Source: HB2-32-21 sp041603535
Lineage (GTDB): Bacteria > Pseudomonadota > Gammaproteobacteria > Pseudomonadales > Porticoccaceae
Length of the DNA stretch: 61,475 nt
NCBI GenBank assembly: GCA_041603535.1
Contig: JBFIEE010000014.1
Span: 1-61,475, forward strand
Reading direction: 5' to 3'
The notes beneath the pieces are model-generated. The model was not told the origin of the DNA. It made no database searches and saw only the letters and a program-made list of their open reading frames with translations. This document shows, piece after piece, positions 45,981-53,425 of the stretch (within the stretch, counting starts at the first letter, position 1; every line of letters starts with the position of its first letter). The translations under genes and the position numbers were made by a program.

Positions 45981-48257
45981 TTATTTACAACTATATTGCT
46001 GACTCTGCTTATCAAGATTTGTCTGTTCTGCCGGTGATGCCAGGTGGCGGTAGCGCTGGGCATCCCTTATCGCCCCACACAGATCCTCTTCTCTGTCACC
46101 AAGACGGGCCAAAAGTTCTATCCGGCGGTTGATCGCAGTACGCCAGCGCGGTGCGCCGTCTGGCTGGGCGCCGGTTATCTTCGCCCAGGCCCGCTCTGCC
46201 GTGAATACGTCATCCATGGCCTCGGCTGTTTCGGCGTAGGCAACCCAGGCATCGCCGGAATTCGGGAATTCCTTAATCATCGTTTTGGCCATATTTAATG
46301 CTTCGTCTGGCTGCCCAAGCGCAACCGCAACCCGAATTTGCATCAGCCGTAATTGACGCTGATCCTGGGTTTGACCGGCCAGGGCGGGATAGAAAGCCTG
46401 TATCAGCGGCGCTAACTGTGCAAACGCTTCGCGGCGCTCCTTTTCCAGCAAAAACCGGTAAACCTCCTGCTGCGCGGCAGCGTCCATGCCGGTCTGGACC
46501 TGCGATTCGACAAATAACAAGAGGGGCTCAGGTCGATCGTGAGAATCTAACGCACGAAGTTTGGACCACAATAAGACCTGCTTGACACCAGCGTCCAGCT
46601 GTATCTCTTTGTCACGCCCTGCAGCAGCGTAAATGCTGTCGATTTCCTTAAGCACGCCATCCAGATTCTGCGCTAACACGGTGCGCATTTGCAGCGACAC
46701 AGCACGCGCCCAGAGTTTGCTTCGGGTACTACGCGGCAGCTCACTCAAGTGCGCCATTATCTGTTCGGCCTGACGCCTTTGTTCAAGGGTTTGGCCCCCT
46801 GCAATAGCCTTGTTAAATGCTGCGATTTCTCGCTTTAACTGCGCCAGCGCGACAGAGCCTTTGAGCTTGGCGTCGCGCCGGGCCAGATTCATATGGTATT
46901 TGGCCTGCTCAGGCCTGAAACTCAACTCGCCAAGGGCAAGATGTGCGGCAGAGACATCGGGGTCATCACCGCTACGCGTAAGAAAGTAATCAGCGGCATT
47001 TAGCAAATTGACACGGTTCTGATTACTGGCCTTTTGTTCATACAACGCCTGAGCAATCAGGAATGCCAGCTTCGGCAAGGCCGCACTCACTGGCGCCGGT
47101 AGATCAGTTTGCTGGCGCAATTTTTCCGCCTCTACAAGCGCATCGTGGTACTGGCGGATTTTCAATAACGCTACAGCGTAGTGATATTGCAAGGTGCGCA
47201 GACTGATCAACATTTTCAGGCCACCTTTCCGAACAAAGTCACGATACTTGAGCACCGCGGTATCGTATTGCTGATAGGCGTACGCAAATTCGGTGTCTAT
47301 ATACAGCGAAAACAAGCCCAGATCCTGGCCGGCAATTTCATCTCGATAGGACAAAATCCGGCTGACTATGCTGTTGTTAAGGTAACCTTCTGCAATTAAT
47401 TTTTTCAGGCGTGCGGCAGCAGCAATGGCACCGGTTCCGGTATCTCGGTGTTGCTGCAACAAGGCGAAAGCTTCCTCAAGATAAACATTGGCCAGGGTCG
47501 GTGTCAGGGGCGTCTCCTGCATCGCAGTCGTGGGGCGTATTTCACCGCGCCGCACGGCCAATACTGTCAATTCCGCTTCAGCTATTTCCCGTACCGGATT
47601 CTGCGGATCGCTGACCAGCGCCTGTACCAGACGGCGAAAACGTTGTTCGGCCAGTGCCTCGTCGCCGCGCGCCCGAGCCACATAACCCATGCCAAGCCAG
47701 CTACCGTAGACAATGCCGGGATAAAGTATGCGCACGGATGATGCCTGGAAGCCACTATTGGCCCTGCTCAGCCAGCGGGCCTGATCCCGCTCGCCGCCAC
47801 TGGTGTGAGCGATACCCAACGATGCCCACGCCGCCCAGTAGCCGAAGGCCGATAGCGCATAGTTCATGTCGTGCCAAATATCCGACCGATACAGTGTCTC
47901 CAGTTGACCTTCATCTTCACCGGTGGCATTTTCAAGCGCACGAATCTTTTCGCGAGCTCGATCGCGCAGTAAATCCGCCTGCCCGGCCAACATCTCAAAA
48001 TCAGCCTTGCTGCCACCCAGATCCCGCGTTCGCGAGACCAGATTTCCATAACTGTCAGCGATCAACACGAAGTCTTTCGCGCTGAGCCCGCCCAGATCAC
48101 CCCCAACGATCTGCATTAAGCTTTTGGTGAGACTGTTAGCCCGAGCCACTGTCGTTACGGTGAGCGTTTCGCTCTTGAGGTTCACCAATGAGGTCGCGTA
48201 GGAGGGCGCGCCGAACATCAACGTCAGATACAGCACCGTGATTGCGCGGCGTAGCAC
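45981..48257 (-). CDS. Large periplasmic TPR-containing protein of the ExbBD-VWA operon
   Basis: A 758-residue protein with an N-terminal signal (MLRRAITVLYLTLMFGAPSYA). The remainder is nearly all helical repeats; TPR-like units are recognisable (AEQRFRRLVQALVSDPQNPVREIAEAE; NMAKTMIKEFPNSGDAWVAYAET, about 660-700). I do not recognise a named family. GTG 48257 lies 2 bp after the VWA stop, with GGAGGG upstream inside the previous gene, showing tight coupling. It is likely the periplasmic scaffold or substrate-binding partner of the VWA/ExbBD complex (inference). Confidence 0.7.
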   Translation of the reverse strand: MLRRAITVLYLTLMFGAPSYATSLVNLKSETLTVTTVARANSLTKSLMQIVGGDLGGLSAKDFVLIADSYGNLVSRTRDLGGSKADFEMLAGQADLLRDRAREKIRALENATGEDEGQLETLYRSDIWHDMNYALSAFGYWAAWASLGIAHTSGGERDQARWLSRANSGFQASSVRILYPGIVYGSWLGMGYVARARGDEALAEQRFRRLVQALVSDPQNPVREIAEAELTVLAVRRGEIRPTTAMQETPLTPTLANVYLEEAFALLQQHRDTGTGAIAAAARLKKLIAEGYLNNSIVSRILSYRDEIAGQDLGLFSLYIDTEFAYAYQQYDTAVLKYRDFVRKGGLKMLISLRTLQYHYAVALLKIRQYHDALVEAEKLRQQTDLPAPVSAALPKLAFLIAQALYEQKASNQNRVNLLNAADYFLTRSGDDPDVSAAHLALGELSFRPEQAKYHMNLARRDAKLKGSVALAQLKREIAAFNKAIAGGQTLEQRRQAEQIMAHLSELPRSTRSKLWARAVSLQMRTVLAQNLDGVLKEIDSIYAAAGRDKEIQLDAGVKQVLLWSKLRALDSHDRPEPLLLFVESQVQTGMDAAAQQEVYRFLLEKERREAFAQLAPLIQAFYPALAGQTQDQRQLRLMQIRVAVALGQPDEALNMAKTMIKEFPNSGDAWVAYAETAEAMDDVFTAERAWAKITGAQPDGAPRWRTAINRRIELLARLGDREEDLCGAIRDAQRYRHLASPAEQTNLDKQSQQYSCK

Positions 48258-48259
48258 GA

Positions 48260-49357
48260 TTACAAACCCTCCAGTAGCAAGGCCATTTCACGCGCGAACT
48301 GTCCACCCATGATGAGAGACACCAGCTGTCGCGTAATCTTGACATCGCCATCCAGGGTTGCAGCGATACCACCGCCCGCTTCGGCCAGTAACTGGTAATC
48401 AAGCATCGGTTTGTCAGTGTAAAAGGCGCGATTGACCGAACGCCCCAGCATGGCTTCAAGTAACGCAGGATTGGCATTGCGACTCACATCGAGCGTCGAT
48501 ATTTGACCACCGCCCCCTGCAAACGCCTTGCTAATGGACAATAATCGGGAAACCGCATCCCGATGCGGCGGCGCATCGCCCAGCACAATAATGACTTTCT
48601 TGGCACCGAGTCGCCAGCCACCATCGTCAATGGCCACCTTGACGCCTTCGAACACTGCTTCCTGGTGACTACCACCACCCAACGCAGTCAGCTCACCCAG
48701 AAAACGTGACAATTTAGCCAGGCTGTAGGTAAGACTGAGTAACTGTGTGACATAACCCGGTTCGCCATAATCACGATAAGCCACTATGCCAAAGCGGGAC
48801 ACCGGGACCAGCAGTCTTACGGCATCGACAATATCAATAATCCTGGTATTTACTTCCGTCAATACCCAGTCCATGGAACCGGTGGTATCAACGACAAAAA
48901 TGACGTCGAGCCCGGTTTCCCGCAAGCCCTGCACATAAGCGGCAAACTGATTCGCGGAGTCACTCAACCCGTTGCCAACACCGGTGCCAAAGCCTGCTGC
49001 ACCCGAGCCCGCAGTAACCGGCGCATTGGACAACAACGGTGCGGCAAAACCGGCCTCGCTACGACCACCCGCTGCTGCTTCCATGGCGAGATTAACGTTG
49101 GGCGGCGGAGGCACCAGCGATGAAGCGGGCACCAACACGGGGGGCGGTTCGAACTCGATGTTTTCTTCAAACACTAGCGCCTCTTTCTCCGGCTGCTCGG
49201 CGAGGTCTAGCATGACTTCGACCTCCTCAACCATTCCCGGCGGTGTCACCGGGGATTGAACCATGGAGCGCGAAGCCTGCCAGGACAGAATCAGGTGAAT
49301 CACTAGCGAAATGATCAGCAAGCCGGACCAGACACTGAGCGACCGGAGCGACGTCAT
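48260..49357 (-). CDS. Membrane-anchored von Willebrand factor A protein with a TonB-like N-terminus
   Basis: A 365-residue protein. A single N-terminal TM (SGLLIISLVIHLILSW, about 11-26) is followed by an acidic stretch and a proline-rich stretch (EFEPPPVLVPASSLVPPPP, about 68-86), then a Gly/Ala-rich linker. The VWA domain (about 150-350) has the MIDAS motif DTTGS (157-161) and LGDAPPHRD. TM plus proline-rich spacer is the architecture of TonB and TolA, but the C-terminal domain is VWA, a metal-dependent protein-binding module. It lies directly after two exbD genes and is probably the force-transmitting partner of the stator (inference). Confidence 0.82.
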   Translation of the reverse strand: MTSLRSLSVWSGLLIISLVIHLILSWQASRSMVQSPVTPPGMVEEVEVMLDLAEQPEKEALVFEENIEFEPPPVLVPASSLVPPPPNVNLAMEAAAGGRSEAGFAAPLLSNAPVTAGSGAAGFGTGVGNGLSDSANQFAAYVQGLRETGLDVIFVVDTTGSMDWVLTEVNTRIIDIVDAVRLLVPVSRFGIVAYRDYGEPGYVTQLLSLTYSLAKLSRFLGELTALGGGSHQEAVFEGVKVAIDDGGWRLGAKKVIIVLGDAPPHRDAVSRLLSISKAFAGGGGQISTLDVSRNANPALLEAMLGRSVNRAFYTDKPMLDYQLLAEAGGGIAATLDGDVKITRQLVSLIMGGQFAREMALLLEGL

Positions 49358-49381
49358 TAAATCACGCGACCTCGACGCATA

Positions 49382-49798
49382 CTAAAAAGCCTTACCTTCA
49401 TTGACTGTGACCAGCGCAACCCGTGCGACCTGGAGAGCTTTAAGATCCTCCAGTATCGGTAGAAACAGCGTGGCAGGGACACGGCCATCAGCCCGCAACC
49501 GCACCTTGCGAGGCACCGTCAGCCCCTCGGCCCGAAAACCCTGAGCCCACGCCGGCACTGTTGTTACCTCGCCCTGCCAGAGCAAGGCACCCTGCCGAGT
49601 CAGTTCTAATTCTACAACTGCTGCTTCGGTGAGCGCCTCGCTGACTGACTGCGGCGGATATATATCCTGATTCAGCTTCTCGGAAAAATTACCTACCACG
49701 ATGAAGAACAGCAACAGCAGAAAGGTCATATTAATAACCGGCAGCATATTGCCTTCCAGATGGGTTTTCGGCTTTTCTTCCCGCTGTAAATCGAACAT
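49382..49798 (-). CDS. ExbD/TolR-family protein lacking the membrane Asp
   Basis: A 138-residue ExbD-like protein: short cytoplasmic N-terminus, one TM (MLPVINMTFLLLLFFIVVGNF, about 18-39) and a periplasmic domain of ExbD type. The conserved proton-carrying Asp of the P-x-x-D motif is Asn23 here (PVIN). It is second of two exbD genes, 96 bp after the first. It may form a heteromer with the Asp-bearing copy, leaving a single protonatable site per pair. Confidence 0.82.
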   Translation of the reverse strand: MFDLQREEKPKTHLEGNMLPVINMTFLLLLFFIVVGNFSEKLNQDIYPPQSVSEALTEAAVVELELTRQGALLWQGEVTTVPAWAQGFRAEGLTVPRKVRLRADGRVPATLFLPILEDLKALQVARVALVTVNEGKAF

Positions 49799-49894
49799 TT
49801 TTAGTTATTATCTACCATTTGCTCTAGCCTTCTGGTTCTATGATGACTGATGCACTGCCGACCGATCACGCATTCATGGTGGATTGATCGCCCC

Positions 49895-50302
49895 TCACCT
49901 GACCGCGCGCTGCAGCGGCGCAATTTGTATTTTTTCCAGGTCACGGGATTTAAGTTGATCCATGGTATTCACTAATAACTGGAGGGCGACTTTGTCCTGA
50001 ACCGCTATGGTGATCGCAGTCTCAGCCGCGAATTGCGCTGCATCGAGGTAGGCGCCAAAATCGGACAGTGATATGGCCTCCCCCTGAGCCCACATTTTAC
50101 CGTCAGCAAACAACTCCAAACTCAGCACCTGCCCGGCACTTTCACCCTGCTCCTTTTCTTCTGGGACGTTGAAAGCAAGCTCCCGAAACTCCGTGAAACT
50201 GGTTTCCAGGATAAAAAATACCAACAGAATAAAAACCAGGTCAGCTAACGGCGTAAGACTGATTCGTCGAAAGATTTTTTTGTGGTCGGGTTGTAATTGC
50301 AC
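49895..50302 (-). CDS. ExbD/TolR-family biopolymer transport protein
   Basis: A 135-residue ExbD-like protein with a TM at about 15-34 (SLTPLADLVFILLVFFILET) carrying the conserved Asp21 used for proton translocation, then a periplasmic domain (VLSLELFADGKMWAQG...KIQIAPLQ). It follows exbB by 19 bp and should pair with it in the inner membrane as an ion-driven stator. Confidence 0.87.
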   Translation of the reverse strand: MQLQPDHKKIFRRISLTPLADLVFILLVFFILETSFTEFRELAFNVPEEKEQGESAGQVLSLELFADGKMWAQGEAISLSDFGAYLDAAQFAAETAITIAVQDKVALQLLVNTMDQLKSRDLEKIQIAPLQRAVR

Positions 50303-50321
50303 GGCAGGGCCAATAAGTGAC

Positions 50322-50939
50322 TCAGTTGCCTGAGTAAAGCCTGCCGGTAAACAGCCGCGTTAACTGGTCTTCCATATCGCGCCGAATGTTGGTTGCCCGA
50401 CTGTCCAGCATGGCATAAATGAGCGCAAACGGTATCGCGACGACGAGACCCACAGCAGTGGTCAGCAGTGCCTCCCAAATGCCCCCGGCCAGCACACCGG
50501 TGTCGGCGCCGCCACCCGTATTTGCCAGACCGTAAAACACATCGATCATACCCAATACCGTGCCCAGTAAACCCAGCATGGGTGAGAGATATGCAATCAT
50601 CTCTATGTAGACGTTAAAGCTATTTACCCGGGTGATAATTTGCTGTCCCTGCCGAGCCAATTCCTCGCGAATCTTGCCTTCATTATCCGGGTTCTCCACC
50701 AACCAGGATGCTCCCTGGCGGAGCAAAACGGCACATGGCGATTTGTCTGCTGTTAACATTGCCAAAGCAGGCTGGACGTTGCCAGCAACCCAATGGTCAA
50801 TGGCTTTCGCAGCCTTGTTCCGCTTGTTTTTAGAGTAATTTCTGTATTGCAGTACTTTGTATAGAACTATGGTTAACCCGATCACGGAAAGTCCGATAAG
50901 GACAACAACAACCGGTCCACCCAGCGTAATCAACTCCAT
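50322..50939 (-). CDS. MotA/TolQ/ExbB-family proton channel protein
   Basis: A 205-residue ExbB-like protein with three TM segments (about 6-27, 108-130, 152-176). The conserved TM2 and TM3 segments are YLSPMLGLLGTVLGMIDVF and IWEALLTTAVGLVVAIPFALIYAML, with the polar Thr residues lining the channel. First gene of the ExbB-ExbD-ExbD-VWA-TPR operon. No TonB, TolA or TolB gene is nearby, and no TonB-dependent receptor. Confidence 0.9.
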   Translation of the reverse strand: MELITLGGPVVVVLIGLSVIGLTIVLYKVLQYRNYSKNKRNKAAKAIDHWVAGNVQPALAMLTADKSPCAVLLRQGASWLVENPDNEGKIREELARQGQQIITRVNSFNVYIEMIAYLSPMLGLLGTVLGMIDVFYGLANTGGGADTGVLAGGIWEALLTTAVGLVVAIPFALIYAMLDSRATNIRRDMEDQLTRLFTGRLYSGN

Positions 50940-51002
50940 ATCTGTTCCTGTATATCATCACGTCCTGATTCTATTATTATAGTGGTGGCCAGCTAATTGG
51001 AG

Positions 51003-51034
51003 AGCGGCCTGTATCTCTAGCAGCCTGCATCCCT
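51003..51034. repeat. Two-unit 16-bp tandem duplication upstream of the exbB-type gene
   Basis: AGCGGCCTGTATCTCT (51003-51018) is followed directly by AGCAGCCTGCATCCCT (51019-51034), 13 of 16 identical. It lies 64 bp upstream of the first gene of the stator operon. Otherwise the 50940-51177 gap shows no gene. Confidence 0.65.
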
Positions 51035-51177
51035 GTTCACTAGTAAACTGCACTTCGCCACACCCCCATCTTGCCACAAGTTGCGAAGGGCTGGGCGATG
51101 TATTGTGCTGACTATATCTAATTACACCGGGCGACTGAATATCCTCGTTTCCGCTGATATCATACATCTGGCGCCGA

Positions 51178-51630
51178 TTAATGCCGCCGCCGTGGTGGGG
51201 GCAGCCCGGCGCACTCTGCTGGCAAGTCCCGTTTATACCTGGGTAAATCGGGATCCATAGACACCCATGGCTGAGCGAATTCAACCCAGGCATCCAGTTC
51301 TGGTCTGAACTGCTCTGGATGATCCATAGTCACTGCATAGACAGGCCGCATAGTTTCAACGCGTGTGGTATGAGCAAATACCGTGGTGCCACAGCGGCCA
51401 CAGAAAGCGCGGGCAACATCATGACCACTGTCTCCCTTGCTAAGGTATTGACAGTATTCACCGATAATCGCGAAGCTCTCGGTCGGCACCAATAACACCG
51501 GCGCATAGGCGCCACCTGTCGCGTGCTGACAAGCCCTGCAATGGCAGTTGGCCTGACCAAACGGTTGCTGGCTGATCTCGTAACGCAAATCGCCGCATAC
51601 GCACCCACCAGTGATGGGTAATTTCATCAT
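51178..51630 (-). CDS. GFA (CENP-V/glutathione-dependent formaldehyde-activating) family protein
   Basis: A 150-residue zinc protein of the GFA family. The Cys ligands are visible: GGCVCGDLRY, NCHCRACQ and AFCGRCGTTVF. True Gfa activity is proven for few members; many are of unknown function. GGAGG lies 7 nt before the first of two in-frame ATGs. It is on the same strand as the stator operon but 238 bp away. Confidence 0.88.
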   Translation of the reverse strand: MMKLPITGGCVCGDLRYEISQQPFGQANCHCRACQHATGGAYAPVLLVPTESFAIIGEYCQYLSKGDSGHDVARAFCGRCGTTVFAHTTRVETMRPVYAVTMDHPEQFRPELDAWVEFAQPWVSMDPDLPRYKRDLPAECAGLPPPRRRH

Positions 51631-51723
51631 GTTTTACCTCCTATTTGCCGACGCTCAGCGCCAGACGCCCGAGGCCCAAAGTCGGCTAACGCCAGCACTT
51701 TGTTACAACTAACCGGCGCTCTT

Positions 51724-52596
51724 TCATAAATAAACAGACTGCCTGCCTTCAAACAGATCTTTATAACCGGATAATGTTTCAATCAGAAAGTCTCGGCACA
51801 CCCGTACGCGAGCGGTCGAGCGCAGATCGGCGTGGATCAACACCCACAAACCCCAATCAGAGGGTTCCATTTCCAGCGGCATTCTAAGTAGTTCGGCCGA
51901 ATCAGCCACCCAGCAGGGCAAACGGGCAATCCCCAAACCCTGGGACACCGCCTGCTGCATTGCGGTAACATCGTCAACCTTAAGGGTAACGCGAGCGTTA
52001 GGGAAATACCTGGCGGCCCAGTCCGGCAGGCTCTGTTCGTCGCGCCAGACAATGATTTCGGGGCGCTGTAAACCCCTGACCTGATATTTTTCAGACGTGT
52101 AGATACCCCGGCCAAAATCAGCGACTTTCTTGCCTATTAGGTGATCCGGCGGTCGGGGCGTGCCCCGGATGGCGATATCGGCTTCACGGGCCGCCAGATC
52201 GCGTACTTCAGTGGTGATGTAAAGCTCAAGCTCTATATCGGGGTACCGATTTCGGAAAACCTGTAAATGGGGCAATAAAAAGGTGTTAGCCATACCGTGG
52301 AACGCTGTGATGCACAATTTACCCTGAAGCCGGGCGTCACGACCAAATAATTCCCGCTCCACGGTCCGCGTTCGTTCCTCTATTTCAAGGGCATAGCGGT
52401 AAATGTTCTCGGCCGCCTGGGTCATCTCATAACCTGTCGACAGGCGCTCGAATAAACGCACATCATGCTGCTTTTCATATGCACTTATGCGCCGCGAGAC
52501 CGTTGAATGGTTTACCCCCAGCGCAGCAGCAGCGCCTGACACGGTCTTCGTCCTCGCAACAGCGAGGAAGTATCGCAAATCGTCCCAATCATTCAT
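51724..52596 (-). CDS. LysR-family transcriptional regulator
   Basis: A 290-residue LysR regulator. The winged HTH is at about 1-60 (VSGAAAALGVNHSTVSRRISAYEKQHDVRLFER) and the effector domain follows from about 90 (GKLCITAFHGMANTFLLPHLQVFRNRYPDIELELY). It faces two very small genes across a 152-bp control region with a dyad TTTGCAAA site. Its target may be itself and the divergent unit (inference). Confidence 0.9.
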   Translation of the reverse strand: MNDWDDLRYFLAVARTKTVSGAAAALGVNHSTVSRRISAYEKQHDVRLFERLSTGYEMTQAAENIYRYALEIEERTRTVERELFGRDARLQGKLCITAFHGMANTFLLPHLQVFRNRYPDIELELYITTEVRDLAAREADIAIRGTPRPPDHLIGKKVADFGRGIYTSEKYQVRGLQRPEIIVWRDEQSLPDWAARYFPNARVTLKVDDVTAMQQAVSQGLGIARLPCWVADSAELLRMPLEMEPSDWGLWVLIHADLRSTARVRVCRDFLIETLSGYKDLFEGRQSVYL

Positions 52597-52614
52597 CCGT
52601 GCATTATTGCACAG

Positions 52615-52630
52615 ATTATTTGCAAATTAT
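52615..52630. promoter_or_regulatory. Candidate LysR operator
   Basis: ATTATTTGCAAATTAT is a near-palindrome (14 of 16 symmetric) centred on TTTGCAAA, 18 bp upstream of the lysR start. This fits the dyad sites bound by LysR regulators in divergent promoters. A second short dyad, TGCATTATTGCA, is adjacent on the left. Confidence 0.4.
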
Positions 52631-52748
52631 GAGAATTTACACATAGATCTAGCAAGCATAATCTGGCCAGCAAATCTGGAACACGGCCCTCTGCCCAGAC
52701 CCTGACTACCCGTCAGAAAGATTCCGGATAAACAACAAGGAGCTTGCA

Positions 52749-52871
52749 ATGAATACCTTATTAAAGTTTCTCGCGACGTACGGCCTGGGAAGTGCTTTCA
52801 CAGCAGCCATCTACGTATACGGTCAATGCATACTGGCCGTTGTTTCGATCTCCCAACCGGGCTTGTTTTGA
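52749..52871 (+). CDS. Small hydrophobic protein (40 aa), unknown
   Basis: MNTLLKFLATYGLGSAFTAA begins a 40-residue protein with a hydrophobic core (about 13-35) and no known motif. The support is a strong ribosome site (AAGGAG, 8 nt before ATG), its place directly across the divergent LysR promoter, and the membrane-like composition. No family recognised. It may be a leader or small membrane peptide controlled by the LysR protein. Confidence 0.5.
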   Translation: MNTLLKFLATYGLGSAFTAAIYVYGQCILAVVSISQPGLF

Positions 52872-52981
52872 AGGCTTTTATGCTCACAGCACGCCAAATA
52901 TCCACCGCTCCGACGTTCAGGGTCAGGAAGAAAAACCGAACAGCAATGACTGGCGCATATAAGGGACATAAAACATGATCA

Positions 52982-53016
52982 TTAGTAATGTAATTATATT
53001 TATATATGATTACTAA
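52982..53016. other. AT-rich inverted repeat between two small genes
   Basis: TTAGTAAT (52982-52989) and ATTACTAA (53009-53016) flank a nearly pure A/T stretch of 19 bp. The patch is far more A/T-rich than the rest of the window. It could be a promoter/operator for the following small gene or a remnant of a transferred segment. Confidence 0.4.
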
Positions 53017-53069
53017 CCATGGCCATGACTACCAATGGCCACCCAACCTCATCAACCGAGGATTCCGAC

Positions 53070-53210
53070 ATGATGATTAAACCCGAGATACACTTCCCTG
53101 CAACGTGGCAAATAATCGCAGTGCTAGTTGTGCTGTCAGCTGCGGCTATCATCGTCACCAAAGGCCAGCAACTGACCACTCCCTTCCTGTCAATACCGGC
53201 GCTTTTTTAA
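53070..53210 (+). CDS. Small single-TM protein (46 aa), unknown
   Basis: A 46-residue product starting MMIKPEIHFPATWQ, with one clear TM segment (IIAVLVVLSAAAIIVTKG). GAGG lies 8 nt upstream of ATG 53070; an open frame extends to 53019 without a better site. It resembles the preceding 40-aa gene in size and character but not in sequence. No known family. Confidence 0.5.
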   Translation: MMIKPEIHFPATWQIIAVLVVLSAAAIIVTKGQQLTTPFLSIPALF

Positions 53211-53266
53211 GTCGTCAACTTCAGGCAGTTAAATAAGGGCGCTGCAATTTTTTCTTGGCTAACCAG

Positions 53267-53317
53267 GCCTGGCACCACGACAGATTAGTCCGGGTGCCAG
53301 GCTTACCTGTGGGCACC
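53267..53317 (-). terminator. Strong hairpin with a competing arm, 3' of the acyl-CoA dehydrogenase operon
   Basis: GCCTGGCACC (53267-53276) pairs perfectly with GGTGCCAGGC (53293-53302) over a 16-nt loop. A third arm, GGCACC (53312-53317), can pair with GGTGCC at 53293-53298 instead. It lies about 100 bp after the stop of the dehydrogenase gene. No T-run follows, so it may be an mRNA 3'-end stabiliser rather than an intrinsic terminator. The remainder of 53211-53408 shows no gene. Confidence 0.45.
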
Positions 53318-53380
53318 AGTATCGATCCTGGATGCTTGTCCTTACCCAGCGGTTGGACCGACTCAACAACACCGTCATCT

Positions 53381-53425
53381 AACCGGGCAACTGTCAATCG
53401 GGTAACTGCTAATCGGGTAACTTCA
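53381..53425 (-). repeat. Three-unit 15-bp tandem repeat spanning a stop codon
   Basis: Plus-strand units AACCGGGCAACTGTC, AATCGGGTAACTGCT and AATCGGGTAACTTCA are contiguous (13 of 15 identical between the last two). Read in the dehydrogenase frame, they give ...KLPD-stop, QLPD-stop, QLPG-stop, so each copy repeats the gene end. Confidence 0.8.

Noticed and set aside
45981..50939. Zorya-type phage defence system
   Set aside because: Zorya has a MotAB-like pair with cytoplasmic ZorC/ZorD/ZorE effectors; here the partners are exported VWA and TPR proteins and no helicase or nuclease is present.
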